From positions 1-50,424 of the forward strand of contig CAYRPN010000031.1 of the NCBI GenBank assembly GCA_964426135.1: DNA of 50,424 bases, read 5' to 3'. The position numbers and the translations under genes are program-made. The notes beneath the pieces were generated by a model, which did not search any database, was not told the origin of the DNA, and was given only the letters and a program-made list of their open reading frames with translations. This stretch comes from CAYRPN01 sp964426135 (GTDB lineage Bacteria > Planctomycetota > Phycisphaerae > Phycisphaerales > Phycisphaeraceae). Positions 39,442-46,970 of this stretch are shown here, one piece after another; positions within the stretch are counted from its first letter, which is position 1, and each line of letters begins with the position of its first letter.

Positions 39442-40500
39442 ATGCTCGACACCTCCGCATGGCCCAATCTCGGCGGGCTGCTCTTCGCCGCCAAACGGCT
39501 CGTCGAAGGCATCTGGTCGGGCAGGCACGAATCCGTCCGCACCGGTAGCGGCCTGGATTTTCATGACTATCGCATGTACGCGCCCGGCGACAGCCCCGCC
39601 GAGATCGACTGGAAGCTCTTCGGCCGAACCGATCGCCACTACGTCCGCCGCTACCGCCAGCAGACCGACCTGAACGCCTACATCCTCGTGGACGTTTCCT
39701 CCTCGATGGATTTCGCCCGCATCGATTCCGCCGGCCGCTCGCTGCGCGGCAGCAAGGTGATGACCAAACTCCGCTACGCCCAGGAACTCGCCGCCGCCAT
39801 CGCGTTCCTCGCCATTCGCCAGGGCGATCGCGCAGCAATGGGTCTGTTCGCGAAAAAGTTGTTCAGCCACGTGCCGCCAGGAAGCACGTGGGCACATCTG
39901 AAGCGGATCTGCGCGACGTTGGAAGGAGTCAGGAGTCGGGAGGCAGGAGGCAAGAGTCAGGAGACAGGAGACGGGAAACAGGGCGCGGGAGGACCAACGA
40001 CAGCGAACAATCCCGATCAAACGCTTGCGCCTCCGCATTCCCCCGCCGCCCCCGCCGCGCACACCCCCGCCGCGCTCGCCTCCCTCCCCGGCGACTTCCG
40101 CGAGTGCCTTCGCCAGGCGCACGCCCTTCGGCCCCGCCGCGGCGTGCTCGTCCTCATCAGCGACCTGATCGCCGACCCCGCCGAGGTTCTCGACGGCATC
40201 AGCCGGTTCAGACACGATCATTTCGAAGTCATCGTCTTCCACCTCCTCACCCGCCAGGAACTGGGCCTCGAAGGCCTCGACCACGCCCGCCTGCAGATGG
40301 TCGATTCCGAATCCCGCGACCGCGTCCGAACCGACATCTCGCTCGTCCAGAAACGCTACCGCCAGCTCATCGACGATCACGTCCAGTCCCTGCGTCGCGG
40401 CTGCGAGGCCAGGGCAGCCGACTATCAGCTCCTGACCCTGAGCGATCCGCCCAGCACCGCCCTGCGAAAGTACCTTTCCCGCCGGGGGACGCGAGCCTGA
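39442..40500 (+). CDS. DUF58 domain protein with repeat-derived insert
   Basis: I start at the ATG at 39442 (MLDTSAWPNLGG). The DUF58 signature 'GRHESVRTGSGLDFHDYRMY', 'GDSPAEIDWKLFGRTDRHYV' and a von Willebrand-like 'ILVDVSSSMDFA' (MIDAS) lie in the first 110 residues. Such proteins usually occur with MoxR ATPases and VWA proteins; here the gene stands alone. Between about residues 163 and 217 ('GVRSREAGGKSQETGDGKQG' onward to a Pro/Ala-rich stretch) lies a low-complexity insert read from purine repeat DNA, of the same type as in murC. The fold resumes at 'FRECLRQAHALRPRRGVLVL'. The 352-aa length is above the usual about 300. Confidence 0.9.
   Translation: MLDTSAWPNLGGLLFAAKRLVEGIWSGRHESVRTGSGLDFHDYRMYAPGDSPAEIDWKLFGRTDRHYVRRYRQQTDLNAYILVDVSSSMDFARIDSAGRSLRGSKVMTKLRYAQELAAAIAFLAIRQGDRAAMGLFAKKLFSHVPPGSTWAHLKRICATLEGVRSREAGGKSQETGDGKQGAGGPTTANNPDQTLAPPHSPAAPAAHTPAALASLPGDFRECLRQAHALRPRRGVLVLISDLIADPAEVLDGISRFRHDHFEVIVFHLLTRQELGLEGLDHARLQMVDSESRDRVRTDISLVQKRYRQLIDDHVQSLRRGCEARAADYQLLTLSDPPSTALRKYLSRRGTRA
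39929..40045 (+). repeat. In-frame purine repeat insert within the DUF58 gene
   Basis: GGAGTCAGGAGTCGGGAGGC, then AGTCAGGAGACAGGAGACGGG, then further on ACGCTTGCGCCTCCGCAT. This last word matches the one in murC (18461-18479) at 17 of 18 bases but is read in another frame. A Pro/Ala tract follows, read from CCCCCGCCG-type words. Confidence 0.78.
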
Positions 40501-40625
40501 TCCCCGGCACCCCCGTGCCCCCGTACCCCCGGCGCCCCGGCACCCCCGGCCCCCGTGCCCCCGGCACCCCCGGCACCCCCGGCACCCCCGGTGTCCCCCG
40601 GTGTCTCCCGGTGTCCCCCGCCGCT
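40501..40625 (+). repeat. CCCCCGGCA microsatellite-like tract
   Basis: Runs of CCCCCGGCA, CCCCCGTG and CCCCCGGTGT words follow immediately after the DUF58 stop codon, about 120 nt long. The units are 9-11 nt and imperfect. It encodes Pro-rich nonsense in other frames. It shows the same simple-word style as the tracts at 8905 and 50234. Confidence 0.75.
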
Positions 40626-40713
40626 TCCCAGTTGCCCGATTGCCCCAGCCATCGGCAATCGACCAGCGAGACACGACCCAGGGAACAGGACACAGGAAGC
40701 AAGCCCGCCCTTC

Positions 40714-40919
40714 CCGAAGTGGCCGGCCACGTACCCCCGGCCAGCCAAAACGCACGCTAACTTAAGCCCCCGCAGCCGCTTACAAAATGACTGCCAAAAA
40801 GGTAGGACACTCTGCGGCCACTCGTTCCGGACGACTCTTCCCTATCGAATCCCCGCGAAGACATGCCAAATAACAGCCCAGCCCCGCAAGCAGGCCGGCG
40901 CCATCTCGTACCTTACATT
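40714..40919 (-). other. 206-nt conserved intergenic element, copy B (possible structured RNA)
   Basis: This is the reverse-strand counterpart of 7583-7788. Blocks on the - strand in order: AATGTAAGGT (40919-40910), GCTGTT-N-TTTGGCA-N-GTC (40877-40860), GTGTCCTACCTTT with TGGCAGTCA (40821-40788) and GGGGGTACGTGG plus CCGGCCACTTCGG (40738-40714). By eye the blocks match 10/10, 16/18, 31/34 and 25/25. The spacers differ, yet the first can form a 7-bp hairpin (CCGGCCT with GGGCTGG) in the same place as in copy A. No gene starts downstream on this strand, because the 3' end of the DUF58 gene is met first. Confidence 0.65.
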
Positions 40920-40971
40920 GTCCAATCGCCGTGACGAGTTACAGTCTCAAACCAGCCCCGGCCTGGTCCGC

Positions 40972-41126
40972 GTAGGGTGGGCATCGCCCACCACAGGCCA
41001 CCCCGCGTGCCCGATCGCGGGCTGTCTTTGGAACGGGGACGTCGTTGCGAACACGCAGCGCCGAATCGAAGATGTCGACGCCTGGAAGCCGCCCCGCGCT
41101 CGTGGTGGGCAGTGCCCACCCTACGC
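40972..41126. repeat. GTAGGGTGGGC double-hairpin element
   Basis: CGTAGGGTGGGCATCGCCCA plus CCA (40972-40994) and TGGTGGGCAGTGCCCACCC plus TACG (about 41104-41126) are inverted copies, each a hairpin by itself (GGTGGGC-NNN-GCCCACC). The 3-nt loop differs (ATC and AGT). Around it, 40920-41390 shows no gene that I can support. Confidence 0.78.
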
Positions 41127-41390
41127 CGACGGTTGCCCATTCTGCTTGCTGGTGTCGCGTTGGTCTGCCGCACCGCCGCGAGAATACTGGCTATCTGTGG
41201 CCCAAAATGAAGAATGACCCTAATGCCATCTCGAGCCGGCCGGGTTCTTGGCGAGTTGCACGGGACATGACGGTACAGCGAGAAGATGATCGAGTGGTGA
41301 CAAAGATGTACTCATCACCTTTTCCTCCTCCTATTCAGACGCGGCTGCGTTTGTCGGAGGCGGCTAGGAATTCTTCGGCGCGCCATGCCG

Positions 41391-42137
41391 TCAATGTCTT
41401 CTCGGCCTCAGCAGCATCCCGTACACAAGACATACGCTAGCGCACATATTTCCGATAGCGGCTTGGCTACTCACGAGACCAATTGACACACACAAGCACC
41501 CAATGCCACAGAGGACGAACTGCCCAAAGCCGCAGAAGGAACGTCTGATTTTGGCCTGGGACATTTCCGTCGGTCTTGCTGGTAGAGAGCCGGGTGGATC
41601 AGACCTTGGATCGAGGATTGGAAAGGCTGGCTGTCTTGATGGTGTCGGGATGAGCGGCGCGTCGTGGGGAAGAATCTTCGACTTCAGTTTCTGATTTATG
41701 CGTGCCGCATCTAACCCGCCCACGCTTAACGCAGATTCAAGCCATTTTTTAATTTTCTTCTCTGGAATGCGCGTTTGCCCGCAGGTCAGAAACTTCTGTG
41801 CGAATTCAACCAACCTAACGCCAGATTCAAACACTAAATCCCTGTGCATTTGATTGACTAGGTCGTCCGCAGTTGTCCCCGCCTCCACGACAAACTTGAT
41901 GGCGAGTGAATCAAGAAAATCATTGTCGAGCAGTGCATAATCAAAGTTGGCCACAAAGTCCCGCGAAGCAGCGAGAGCAACCGCCACGCGTTCGATCTGT
42001 GCCTCGTCGTCAATCTCATAAACAGACAGCTTATTCTCTTTCGTCTTTAAGTCGCCGAGCGCATCCGCGGTAACTCCGCCGTCGGCACCTCGCTCAGACC
42101 ATAGCCCCTTGGAAGTTTTACGAAGAAATCGACCCAC
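41391..42137 (-). CDS. Unknown operon protein C with C-terminal membrane segments
   Basis: It starts at a GTG at 42137 with GGAG 7 nt upstream, overlapping the previous gene by 20 nt. The N-terminus 'GRFLRKTSKGLWSERGADGG' and 'ALGDLKTKENKLSVYEIDDE' followed by 'AQIERVAVALAASRDFVANF' recalls short conserved hypotheticals that I have seen in other bacteria, without a known role. A helical middle follows. The C-terminal 50 residues hold two hydrophobic segments ('FVLCGIGCLCVSIGLVSSQAA', 'NMCASVCLVYGMLL') rich in Cys, so it probably sits in the membrane. Base composition is less GC-rich than the window average. It is the last gene of the three-gene operon. Confidence 0.72.
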   Translation of the reverse strand: MGRFLRKTSKGLWSERGADGGVTADALGDLKTKENKLSVYEIDDEAQIERVAVALAASRDFVANFDYALLDNDFLDSLAIKFVVEAGTTADDLVNQMHRDLVFESGVRLVEFAQKFLTCGQTRIPEKKIKKWLESALSVGGLDAARINQKLKSKILPHDAPLIPTPSRQPAFPILDPRSDPPGSLPARPTEMSQAKIRRSFCGFGQFVLCGIGCLCVSIGLVSSQAAIGNMCASVCLVYGMLLRPRRH

Positions 42138-42915
42138 GAGATGTCTCCGTCAATTGCTCGAGCACCAGTTCCAAACCCTCGCGCACCATGGGAATTGACT
42201 CCGAAAGTAGGGCCTCACGCACCGCCGGAATTGCCTTGGGATCGTCGAGGCTTGCTAGTCCTAACCCTGAAGCGTCGCGCAGGTGCGCGTTCCTACAACC
42301 AAGTGCACGGACTAATAGCCATCGACGAAACATGTGCGTTCGCGAATCGTGCAACCTTCCGAGCACTTTCAATGCATGGGCACTGACGGTGGTGTTTGTC
42401 AGATTGCCGACTATGAGATTTGCCATCGCCCGAATGGCTTCATTGCCATGCGCTTTTATTTGTCTACGTAGATCAGATTCAAATTGACTATCCATTGCGT
42501 CCTCTAGATCCTCTGCGCGTGCTGTTCGAAAGGACTCCCAAATATTCTCGAAGACATCCAGCGTGGGCACTACCTTGTCGCCGGTCGATTGTGCCTTCAC
42601 TTCAAGAGACGAGTACTTCGCGTGGCTATTTATCGAGCCTGTAATCGGAATTACAGCATTACGTACTTGAGTGCTTGTACGAGTGTGAATTAAATCGCGT
42701 TGCACACTAGCTATGCCGCTCAATTCCTGCTGCTCGCCGTGTGCCGCAACGCCCGCAGTCGAGGCGGCTACAGATACGGCAATGACAAAAACTCTTGCCG
42801 TTTGTCCGACACTTGGGCATAGGAGTCGATATCGATTTGGCTGATCGATTTGAGACCAATAAATCGTCGGATTCAAATCTTTCGTTGCAGTGCTTGCGCT
42901 TGTTGCATCAATCAT
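42118..42915 (-). CDS. Unknown operon protein B, membrane-anchored with helical repeats
   Basis: The protein has 265 aa. One hydrophobic segment lies near residues 40-60 ('TARVFVIAVSVAASTAGVAA'), leaving a short N-terminal part on one side. The C-terminal half is made of helical repeats like HEAT ('RAMANLIVGNLTNTTVSAHAL', 'PKAIPAVREALLSESIPMV'). The start codon overlaps the stop of gene A (ATGA), and its 3' end overlaps gene C by 20 nt, so translation of the three is coupled. HEAT-like repeats usually bind protein partners. The function is unknown. Confidence 0.72.
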   Translation of the reverse strand: MIDATSASTATKDLNPTIYWSQIDQPNRYRLLCPSVGQTARVFVIAVSVAASTAGVAAHGEQQELSGIASVQRDLIHTRTSTQVRNAVIPITGSINSHAKYSSLEVKAQSTGDKVVPTLDVFENIWESFRTARAEDLEDAMDSQFESDLRRQIKAHGNEAIRAMANLIVGNLTNTTVSAHALKVLGRLHDSRTHMFRRWLLVRALGCRNAHLRDASGLGLASLDDPKAIPAVREALLSESIPMVREGLELVLEQLTETSRGSISS

Positions 42916-43685
42916 GGAATGTCCCCCATCTGGCTGATTTCGATCGAATTGGCACTGAACTCGTCGAACAAGTCGGGGAGCTTTGATTTCGGCAAGTCTT
43001 GTTCAGGCACAGAGTTCACATCAAATTCGAGGCGACAACCATCAAATGGTGATTCGACCGATGGAACAATCTTGCTATCCTCGCTACCGATTCGCATTGC
43101 CAAAAGCTTCCACTGCATCACAGACCACTTACTCAATCTGTTAAATCTTATTCCAGGCACGGCGGTCGAAGTGCGCGGGCGGTTGATCTGATAAAGGAAA
43201 TCTGTGGAGTTGTCCGGGTCAATGGCCACACCTTTTAAATAAGGGCGCAGTTTTTTGTATCCATCTTGCCTTGACGTTGCTGCCAAGATTAGCACGCCGC
43301 CCACCGCCACGCGTTCAAGCTGTGGGCACTCGCGCAACCAACGTCGAACCAAATCGAAGAAGTCGCGGGCTGCGTCGGGAAAGGGCCCGAGGAGTAGCGA
43401 CTCGAATCTTGGGGGCGTTTCAGTATCCTCGGGAGAGAGTGCGTGGTTATACCTCCAATCAATGCGAGACGGTCCTGATTGCAATACAAGGGACCCAGCG
43501 TGCCAGGGCCCCTTCTCGATGCGCTCGCCGCGCTTGATTGTCGTCTCGTCTGAAGGTGTCCCAACGAAGTCAACCCACCACCGTTCGCGCTCTTTGTCGG
43601 ACATAGCCGCTGTGGGAGCCGGAAAGGCCGACAACCTCAGTGCTTCGACCTGCCAACGATCATTCTGGTCAGAATTCGAACTCAT
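42912..43685 (-). CDS. Unknown operon protein A (TIGR04255-like impression)
   Basis: This is the first gene of the operon: 257 aa, no signal peptide or membrane segment. Motifs that look conserved: 'WWVDFVGTPSDETTIKRG', 'GSLVLQSGPSRIDWRYNHA', 'ERVAVGGVLILAATSRQDGY', 'STDFLYQINRPRTSTAV' and 'FNRLSKWSVMQWKLLAM'. The 'LYQINRPR ... NRLSKWS' end reminds me of TIGR04255-type sporadic proteins and relatives, but I am not sure. The gene ends in ATGA shared with gene B. The region between 43686 and 44060 carries its promoter, with TATAGG on the - strand near 43755 as a possible -10 box. Confidence 0.72.
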   Translation of the reverse strand: MSSNSDQNDRWQVEALRLSAFPAPTAAMSDKERERWWVDFVGTPSDETTIKRGERIEKGPWHAGSLVLQSGPSRIDWRYNHALSPEDTETPPRFESLLLGPFPDAARDFFDLVRRWLRECPQLERVAVGGVLILAATSRQDGYKKLRPYLKGVAIDPDNSTDFLYQINRPRTSTAVPGIRFNRLSKWSVMQWKLLAMRIGSEDSKIVPSVESPFDGCRLEFDVNSVPEQDLPKSKLPDLFDEFSANSIEISQMGDIP

Positions 43686-44060
43686 TGAGACCTCAGTAGA
43701 TGCCCAACGATGGGCGTTGCCACATTCAAACGTTCAGTTTAAGGACCCTTCCTATACGTGCAAACAGAGCCTCAGGGTTCAAGTATACACCATCGGTTGT
43801 CTTCAGACCTGCCACGCGCGGAACCAAGTTCTCGCGAACTTGTGGTCCTGACCGTGCTTCTGGTCGTAAGCGTTTACGAGGTCGCACCAAGTAATTGGGG
43901 CGCGAATGCCATTCGGTTAATCATTTACCTCTTGATTTCCCGATCTTTTCGCCTCTTCATCCCGGCGTGGCCGTTTTAGCGGATCGTACTCCTTCCATCG
44001 TCGGCGAAACACCGCCGGGCGTCTGTGGTCGAGGCTCTGCTCCACCACCGGCACCCTGCG

Positions 44061-44100
44061 CGAATCAGGGCGAATCAGGGCGAATCAGGGCGAATCAGGG
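44061..44100. repeat. Four tandem copies of CGAATCAGGG
   Basis: Four perfect 10-nt units follow each other at 44061-44100, after a related GCG. The last unit contains the stop codon of the prepilin gene read on the - strand (TGA at 44097-44095). Unlike a CRISPR, there are no spacers. In the rest of 43686-44060 I see no gene. Confidence 0.9.
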
Positions 44101-44916
44101 CGTCGGCAGGTAGGTCGGCGCGATCGGCCAGTTGCCGCCATTGGCGAACTCCGGCACCGGCGTCAGGCGGGGGTCCTGCACCTCCAGTTGCCCCAGCATG
44201 AAAACGGAGCAGTCGACGCGGGCGAAGTTCAGGTCGATCAGGCCCCGGCGGAACGTCGTGTGCGATTGCCAACGGGAGAAGATGTAGTTGCCGCCGCTGA
44301 AGTGGCTGTCGGACTGCATCTGCAGCACTTCGTCGTACATCACGCCGGCGTGGTCCGGATGCGAGCCGTGCACCCAGGTTCCGCCGCCCCAGTTCACGAC
44401 GTCGCGATCACTGGCGATGATGTCGAATGACTTGCCCTGCCATTGCAGGCGGTCGGTGATTTTCATCAGGCCCTTCTGGCCGGTGTATCGGTAGCCGAAC
44501 CACAGGTGATACGGGGCTTCGATGCTGGTGGCGGGTTTGAGGTTTTCCATGTTGACCTCGCCGGTGAGCGGGTCATTGAGCGTGGCGTTGATCGGGATGT
44601 ACTTGCTGAGCATCGGCCGATCGTCGTAGATGCCGCCGCCGCCGCCGATGTAGATGTTGCCGGGCTTGGCGCCGCCGGTGAGGTTCGACATCCGCTGAGG
44701 AAAAAGATCGCCCTGGTCGGTGGCATAGCTGGTCGCGCCGACGGCGATCTGACGCAGGTTCGAAGCGCACTTGGTGAGCGTCGCCCGGTAGCGGCTCTTG
44801 CCCAGCGCGGGCAGCAGCAGCGAGATCAGCAGCGTGATGAGGGAGATCACCACGAGCAGCTCGATGAGCGTGAAGCCTCGGTGGTCCGCGCCGAAAACAG
44901 GCTTGTGGAATTTCAT
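44095..44916 (-). CDS. Prepilin-type secreted protein
   Basis: I start at the ATG at 44916 (MKFHKPVFGADHRGFTLIEL); the frame runs 6 codons further to a TTG. The leader ends in 'HRGFTLIELLVVISLITLLI', cut before Phe. 'SRYRATLTKCASNLRQIAVGA' follows. The protein has 273 aa. The typical H-x9-DG end is missing: 'SHPDHAGVMYDEVLQMQSDS' lies where it would be expected, and the C-terminus 'NGGNWPIAPTYLPTP' is unlike the other two prepilins of the window. Its stop codon is provided by the tandem repeat, so the 3' end may have been altered by that repeat. Confidence 0.88.
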   Translation of the reverse strand: MKFHKPVFGADHRGFTLIELLVVISLITLLISLLLPALGKSRYRATLTKCASNLRQIAVGATSYATDQGDLFPQRMSNLTGGAKPGNIYIGGGGGIYDDRPMLSKYIPINATLNDPLTGEVNMENLKPATSIEAPYHLWFGYRYTGQKGLMKITDRLQWQGKSFDIIASDRDVVNWGGGTWVHGSHPDHAGVMYDEVLQMQSDSHFSGGNYIFSRWQSHTTFRRGLIDLNFARVDCSVFMLGQLEVQDPRLTPVPEFANGGNWPIAPTYLPTP

Positions 44917-44940
44917 GGCTGATGGTTGGGGCAAGACCGG

Positions 44941-44978
44941 GAAAGAAAACGGCGGAACAGTTTCACCTGTTCCGCCGT
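44941..44978 (-). terminator. Rho-independent terminator of the LamG PEP-CTERM gene
   Basis: On the - strand, ACGGCGGAACAG-GTGAAA-CTGTTCCGCCGT is followed by TTTCTTTC. The 12-bp stem is perfect. It lies 41 nt after the stop codon of the gene at 45020-46516. Confidence 0.88.
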
Positions 44979-45019
44979 GCGAATCATTTCAGTCCGAAGC
45001 ACCTGTCCTCGGCACCGGT

Positions 45020-46516
45020 TCATCGGATCGCCCGGCGGCGGCGCATCAGGCCCATGGCGGCGAGGCCGGCGAGCGTCGCCGTGGTCGGCTCGGGAACCGG
45101 GACGATGAAGGCGTTGTTGAAGCTCAGGTAGTGCGTGCGAATCTGGTCGGCGGAGAGCGCGGTGCGCCACATCGCCAGTTCGTCGATCAGGCCGCTGTAG
45201 CGGAACCCGAACGAGCTTGCCGAGTCGCCGATGCCCAGGCCTTCCGTCGTGGTGTTGAGCACGGAGCCGTTGATCAGCAGGCTGGTGCCGACCTGGACGC
45301 CGTTGAGGAACACGCGCGCCAGGCCGCCGGGGCCGTCGACGGTGGCGGCAATGTGCTGCCACTGGCCTGCGACGATATCGCCGCCGGTGGCGACTTCGCG
45401 GTTGCCGCCCGCGTCGTTGACGAAGAGGTTCACGTCATCGCCGCGGATGCCGAAGTGGTAGGACGTCTGCGCGCCCCAGTTGAGCACCAGGCGTTGGAAG
45501 GCGTTGGTATTGCCCGGGGTCACCGCGTCCGGGTTGATCCAGGCCTCGATGGTGAATGACGGGCTCAGCTCGATGTCCGCCACGTGCGGCGTGCTGAAGA
45601 ATCCGCCGTTCAGATCAGCCGCCTGCCCGACCATGCCGGGCACGAAGCTCACCGCGCCGCTGGTCGTGAGGTTGGTCGTGCTGGTGCCCACGTTCTGGGA
45701 GAACATCGGCGCCGAGTCCTCCGCGTTGCCTTCAAACTTGTAGAAGTTCACGAGGCCCGTCGTGGGATTGGCGGCGTTGGGGCTGAGCAGCTTGGCCCGG
45801 CTCTGGAGATAGGCGACCGACTCGGCGCTGTTGTGCAGGCGCACCTCGTCGACCTGGCCGGAGTATTGGTGGGCGGCGCTGCCGACATCCGCCGCCCGCT
45901 GGCCGATGGTGAGCGGATCGGTGCCGTTGTTGAGGGACCCGCTGTAGGCCGCGCTGGCGACCTGGGTGCCGTCGCGGTACAGGCGGACGGTGCCGACGCC
46001 GTCGCCGACCGCCGCCAGGTGCTGCCACTGGCCACCGACCACGGTGCCGCCGGTGCCTGCCGCCACGCCGTTGAGGAACAGGTTCACATCGTTGCTGTCA
46101 GCGCCCTGGATGCCGAAGTGGTACGAATTGCCCACGCCCCACTTCAGCAGCAGCCGCTGAAAGGTGCCGACGCCGACGCCGGTGGCGTCCGGCTTGGCGA
46201 AGGATTCGATCGTGAACGCGCCGGAAAGATCCAGGTCCGCCGAGTCCGGAGCGAACAGCGACGCGGCATTGCCGGCCGTCCGGCTGATCACCACCGCCTG
46301 CCCCAGGCCCGGCGCGCCGGGCACGAACACCGGCACCTGCGCGCCGCCGCTCGTGTTCAACCCCGACAGCGTATCCGCCACGCCGCCCACGCCCGTGTCA
46401 GCCAGCGTGTTTTCGAACTTGTATTCGGTCACGATGACGGCCTTCGCATCGGTTGCCGCGATGGCGATTCCCAGCGAAGCAGCGATGCCAAAGCAGGATT
46501 TGAGCAAGGTTCTCAT
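45020..46516 (-). CDS. PEP-CTERM protein with two LamG domains
   Basis: The frame is open to 46666; I start at the ATG at 46516 with AAGGA upstream and a signal peptide 'MRTLLKSCFGIAASLGIAIA', cut after ATDAKA. Two concanavalin-like (LamG/LamGL) domains follow: 'YKFENTLADTG ... QWQHLAAVGDGVGTVRLYRDG ... YSGQVDEVRLHN' (about residues 28-240) and 'YKFEGNAEDSA ... QWQHIAATVDGPGGLARVFLNG ... YSGLIDELAMW' (about 250-465). The tail is VPEPTT, a hydrophobic segment and RRRRAIR. It probably binds polysaccharide at the surface. Neighbours: a prepilin gene in the same direction 103 nt downstream. Confidence 0.93.
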   Translation of the reverse strand: MRTLLKSCFGIAASLGIAIAATDAKAVIVTEYKFENTLADTGVGGVADTLSGLNTSGGAQVPVFVPGAPGLGQAVVISRTAGNAASLFAPDSADLDLSGAFTIESFAKPDATGVGVGTFQRLLLKWGVGNSYHFGIQGADSNDVNLFLNGVAAGTGGTVVGGQWQHLAAVGDGVGTVRLYRDGTQVASAAYSGSLNNGTDPLTIGQRAADVGSAAHQYSGQVDEVRLHNSAESVAYLQSRAKLLSPNAANPTTGLVNFYKFEGNAEDSAPMFSQNVGTSTTNLTTSGAVSFVPGMVGQAADLNGGFFSTPHVADIELSPSFTIEAWINPDAVTPGNTNAFQRLVLNWGAQTSYHFGIRGDDVNLFVNDAGGNREVATGGDIVAGQWQHIAATVDGPGGLARVFLNGVQVGTSLLINGSVLNTTTEGLGIGDSASSFGFRYSGLIDELAMWRTALSADQIRTHYLSFNNAFIVPVPEPTTATLAGLAAMGLMRRRRAIR

Positions 46517-46608
46517 TTCTGTCGTCCTTCTGGTAAAGAGGAATGGAGCGGAATCGGCGAGCCGATCCCGCGTTATTGTTGAAGGGGATAATAACCCATG
46601 GGAGGTGG

Positions 46609-46922
46609 TTACACAAGATCTTTTCGGCCCTGGTCGCCCCCGGTCGCATCGCTGATGCGCGACCACCGGACGCGGCTGTATCGCAAGCCTGACTGTGGTT
46701 CCGCGGCGACGAACGCCCGCGGCTCACCATGAAGGCTTGACCTCGGCGAACCGGTGAGCGGGTGCTCGACGCCGGTGGCGGCGAGGTGGCGGAGGACGAG
46801 TTTGGAGAAGGGATTGTTGCTGCACAATAAGACGCCGTCAGAATAACCATTGATGCCAAAGTCATGGTGCCGAAGATTTTGCAGGCCTGAACATTCTCGC
46901 CAGTTGTTCCGTAGTTATTGCT
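46609..46922 (-). pseudogene. Possible remnant of an unknown gene
   Basis: A - strand frame without a start codon is open from about 46922 to a stop at 46609. It reads 'NNWRECSGLQNLRHHDFGIN', 'GYSDGVLLCSNNPFSKLVLR' and 'HLAATGVEHPLTG', which has protein character in its first half, then degenerates. No ATG begins it and a TAA lies just upstream. It could be the end of a lost gene. Otherwise the region 46517-46970 holds nothing I can support, apart from AAAGGAG before the next gene. Confidence 0.35.
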
Positions 46923-46970
46923 GTCATTAACCGACCTCAATCCTCGATGCCGTGTGCAAAGGAGCCCGCC

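Noticed and set aside
40501..40760. Pro-rich coding sequence continuing after the DUF58 gene
   Set aside because: All frames are low-complexity products of CCCCCGGCA words; no start signal.
44061..44100. CRISPR array
   Set aside because: The 10-nt units are directly adjacent without spacers, and no cas gene is present.
45584..46582. + strand frame of 332 aa opposite the LamG PEP-CTERM gene
   Set aside because: Antisense shadow of a clearly supported gene.
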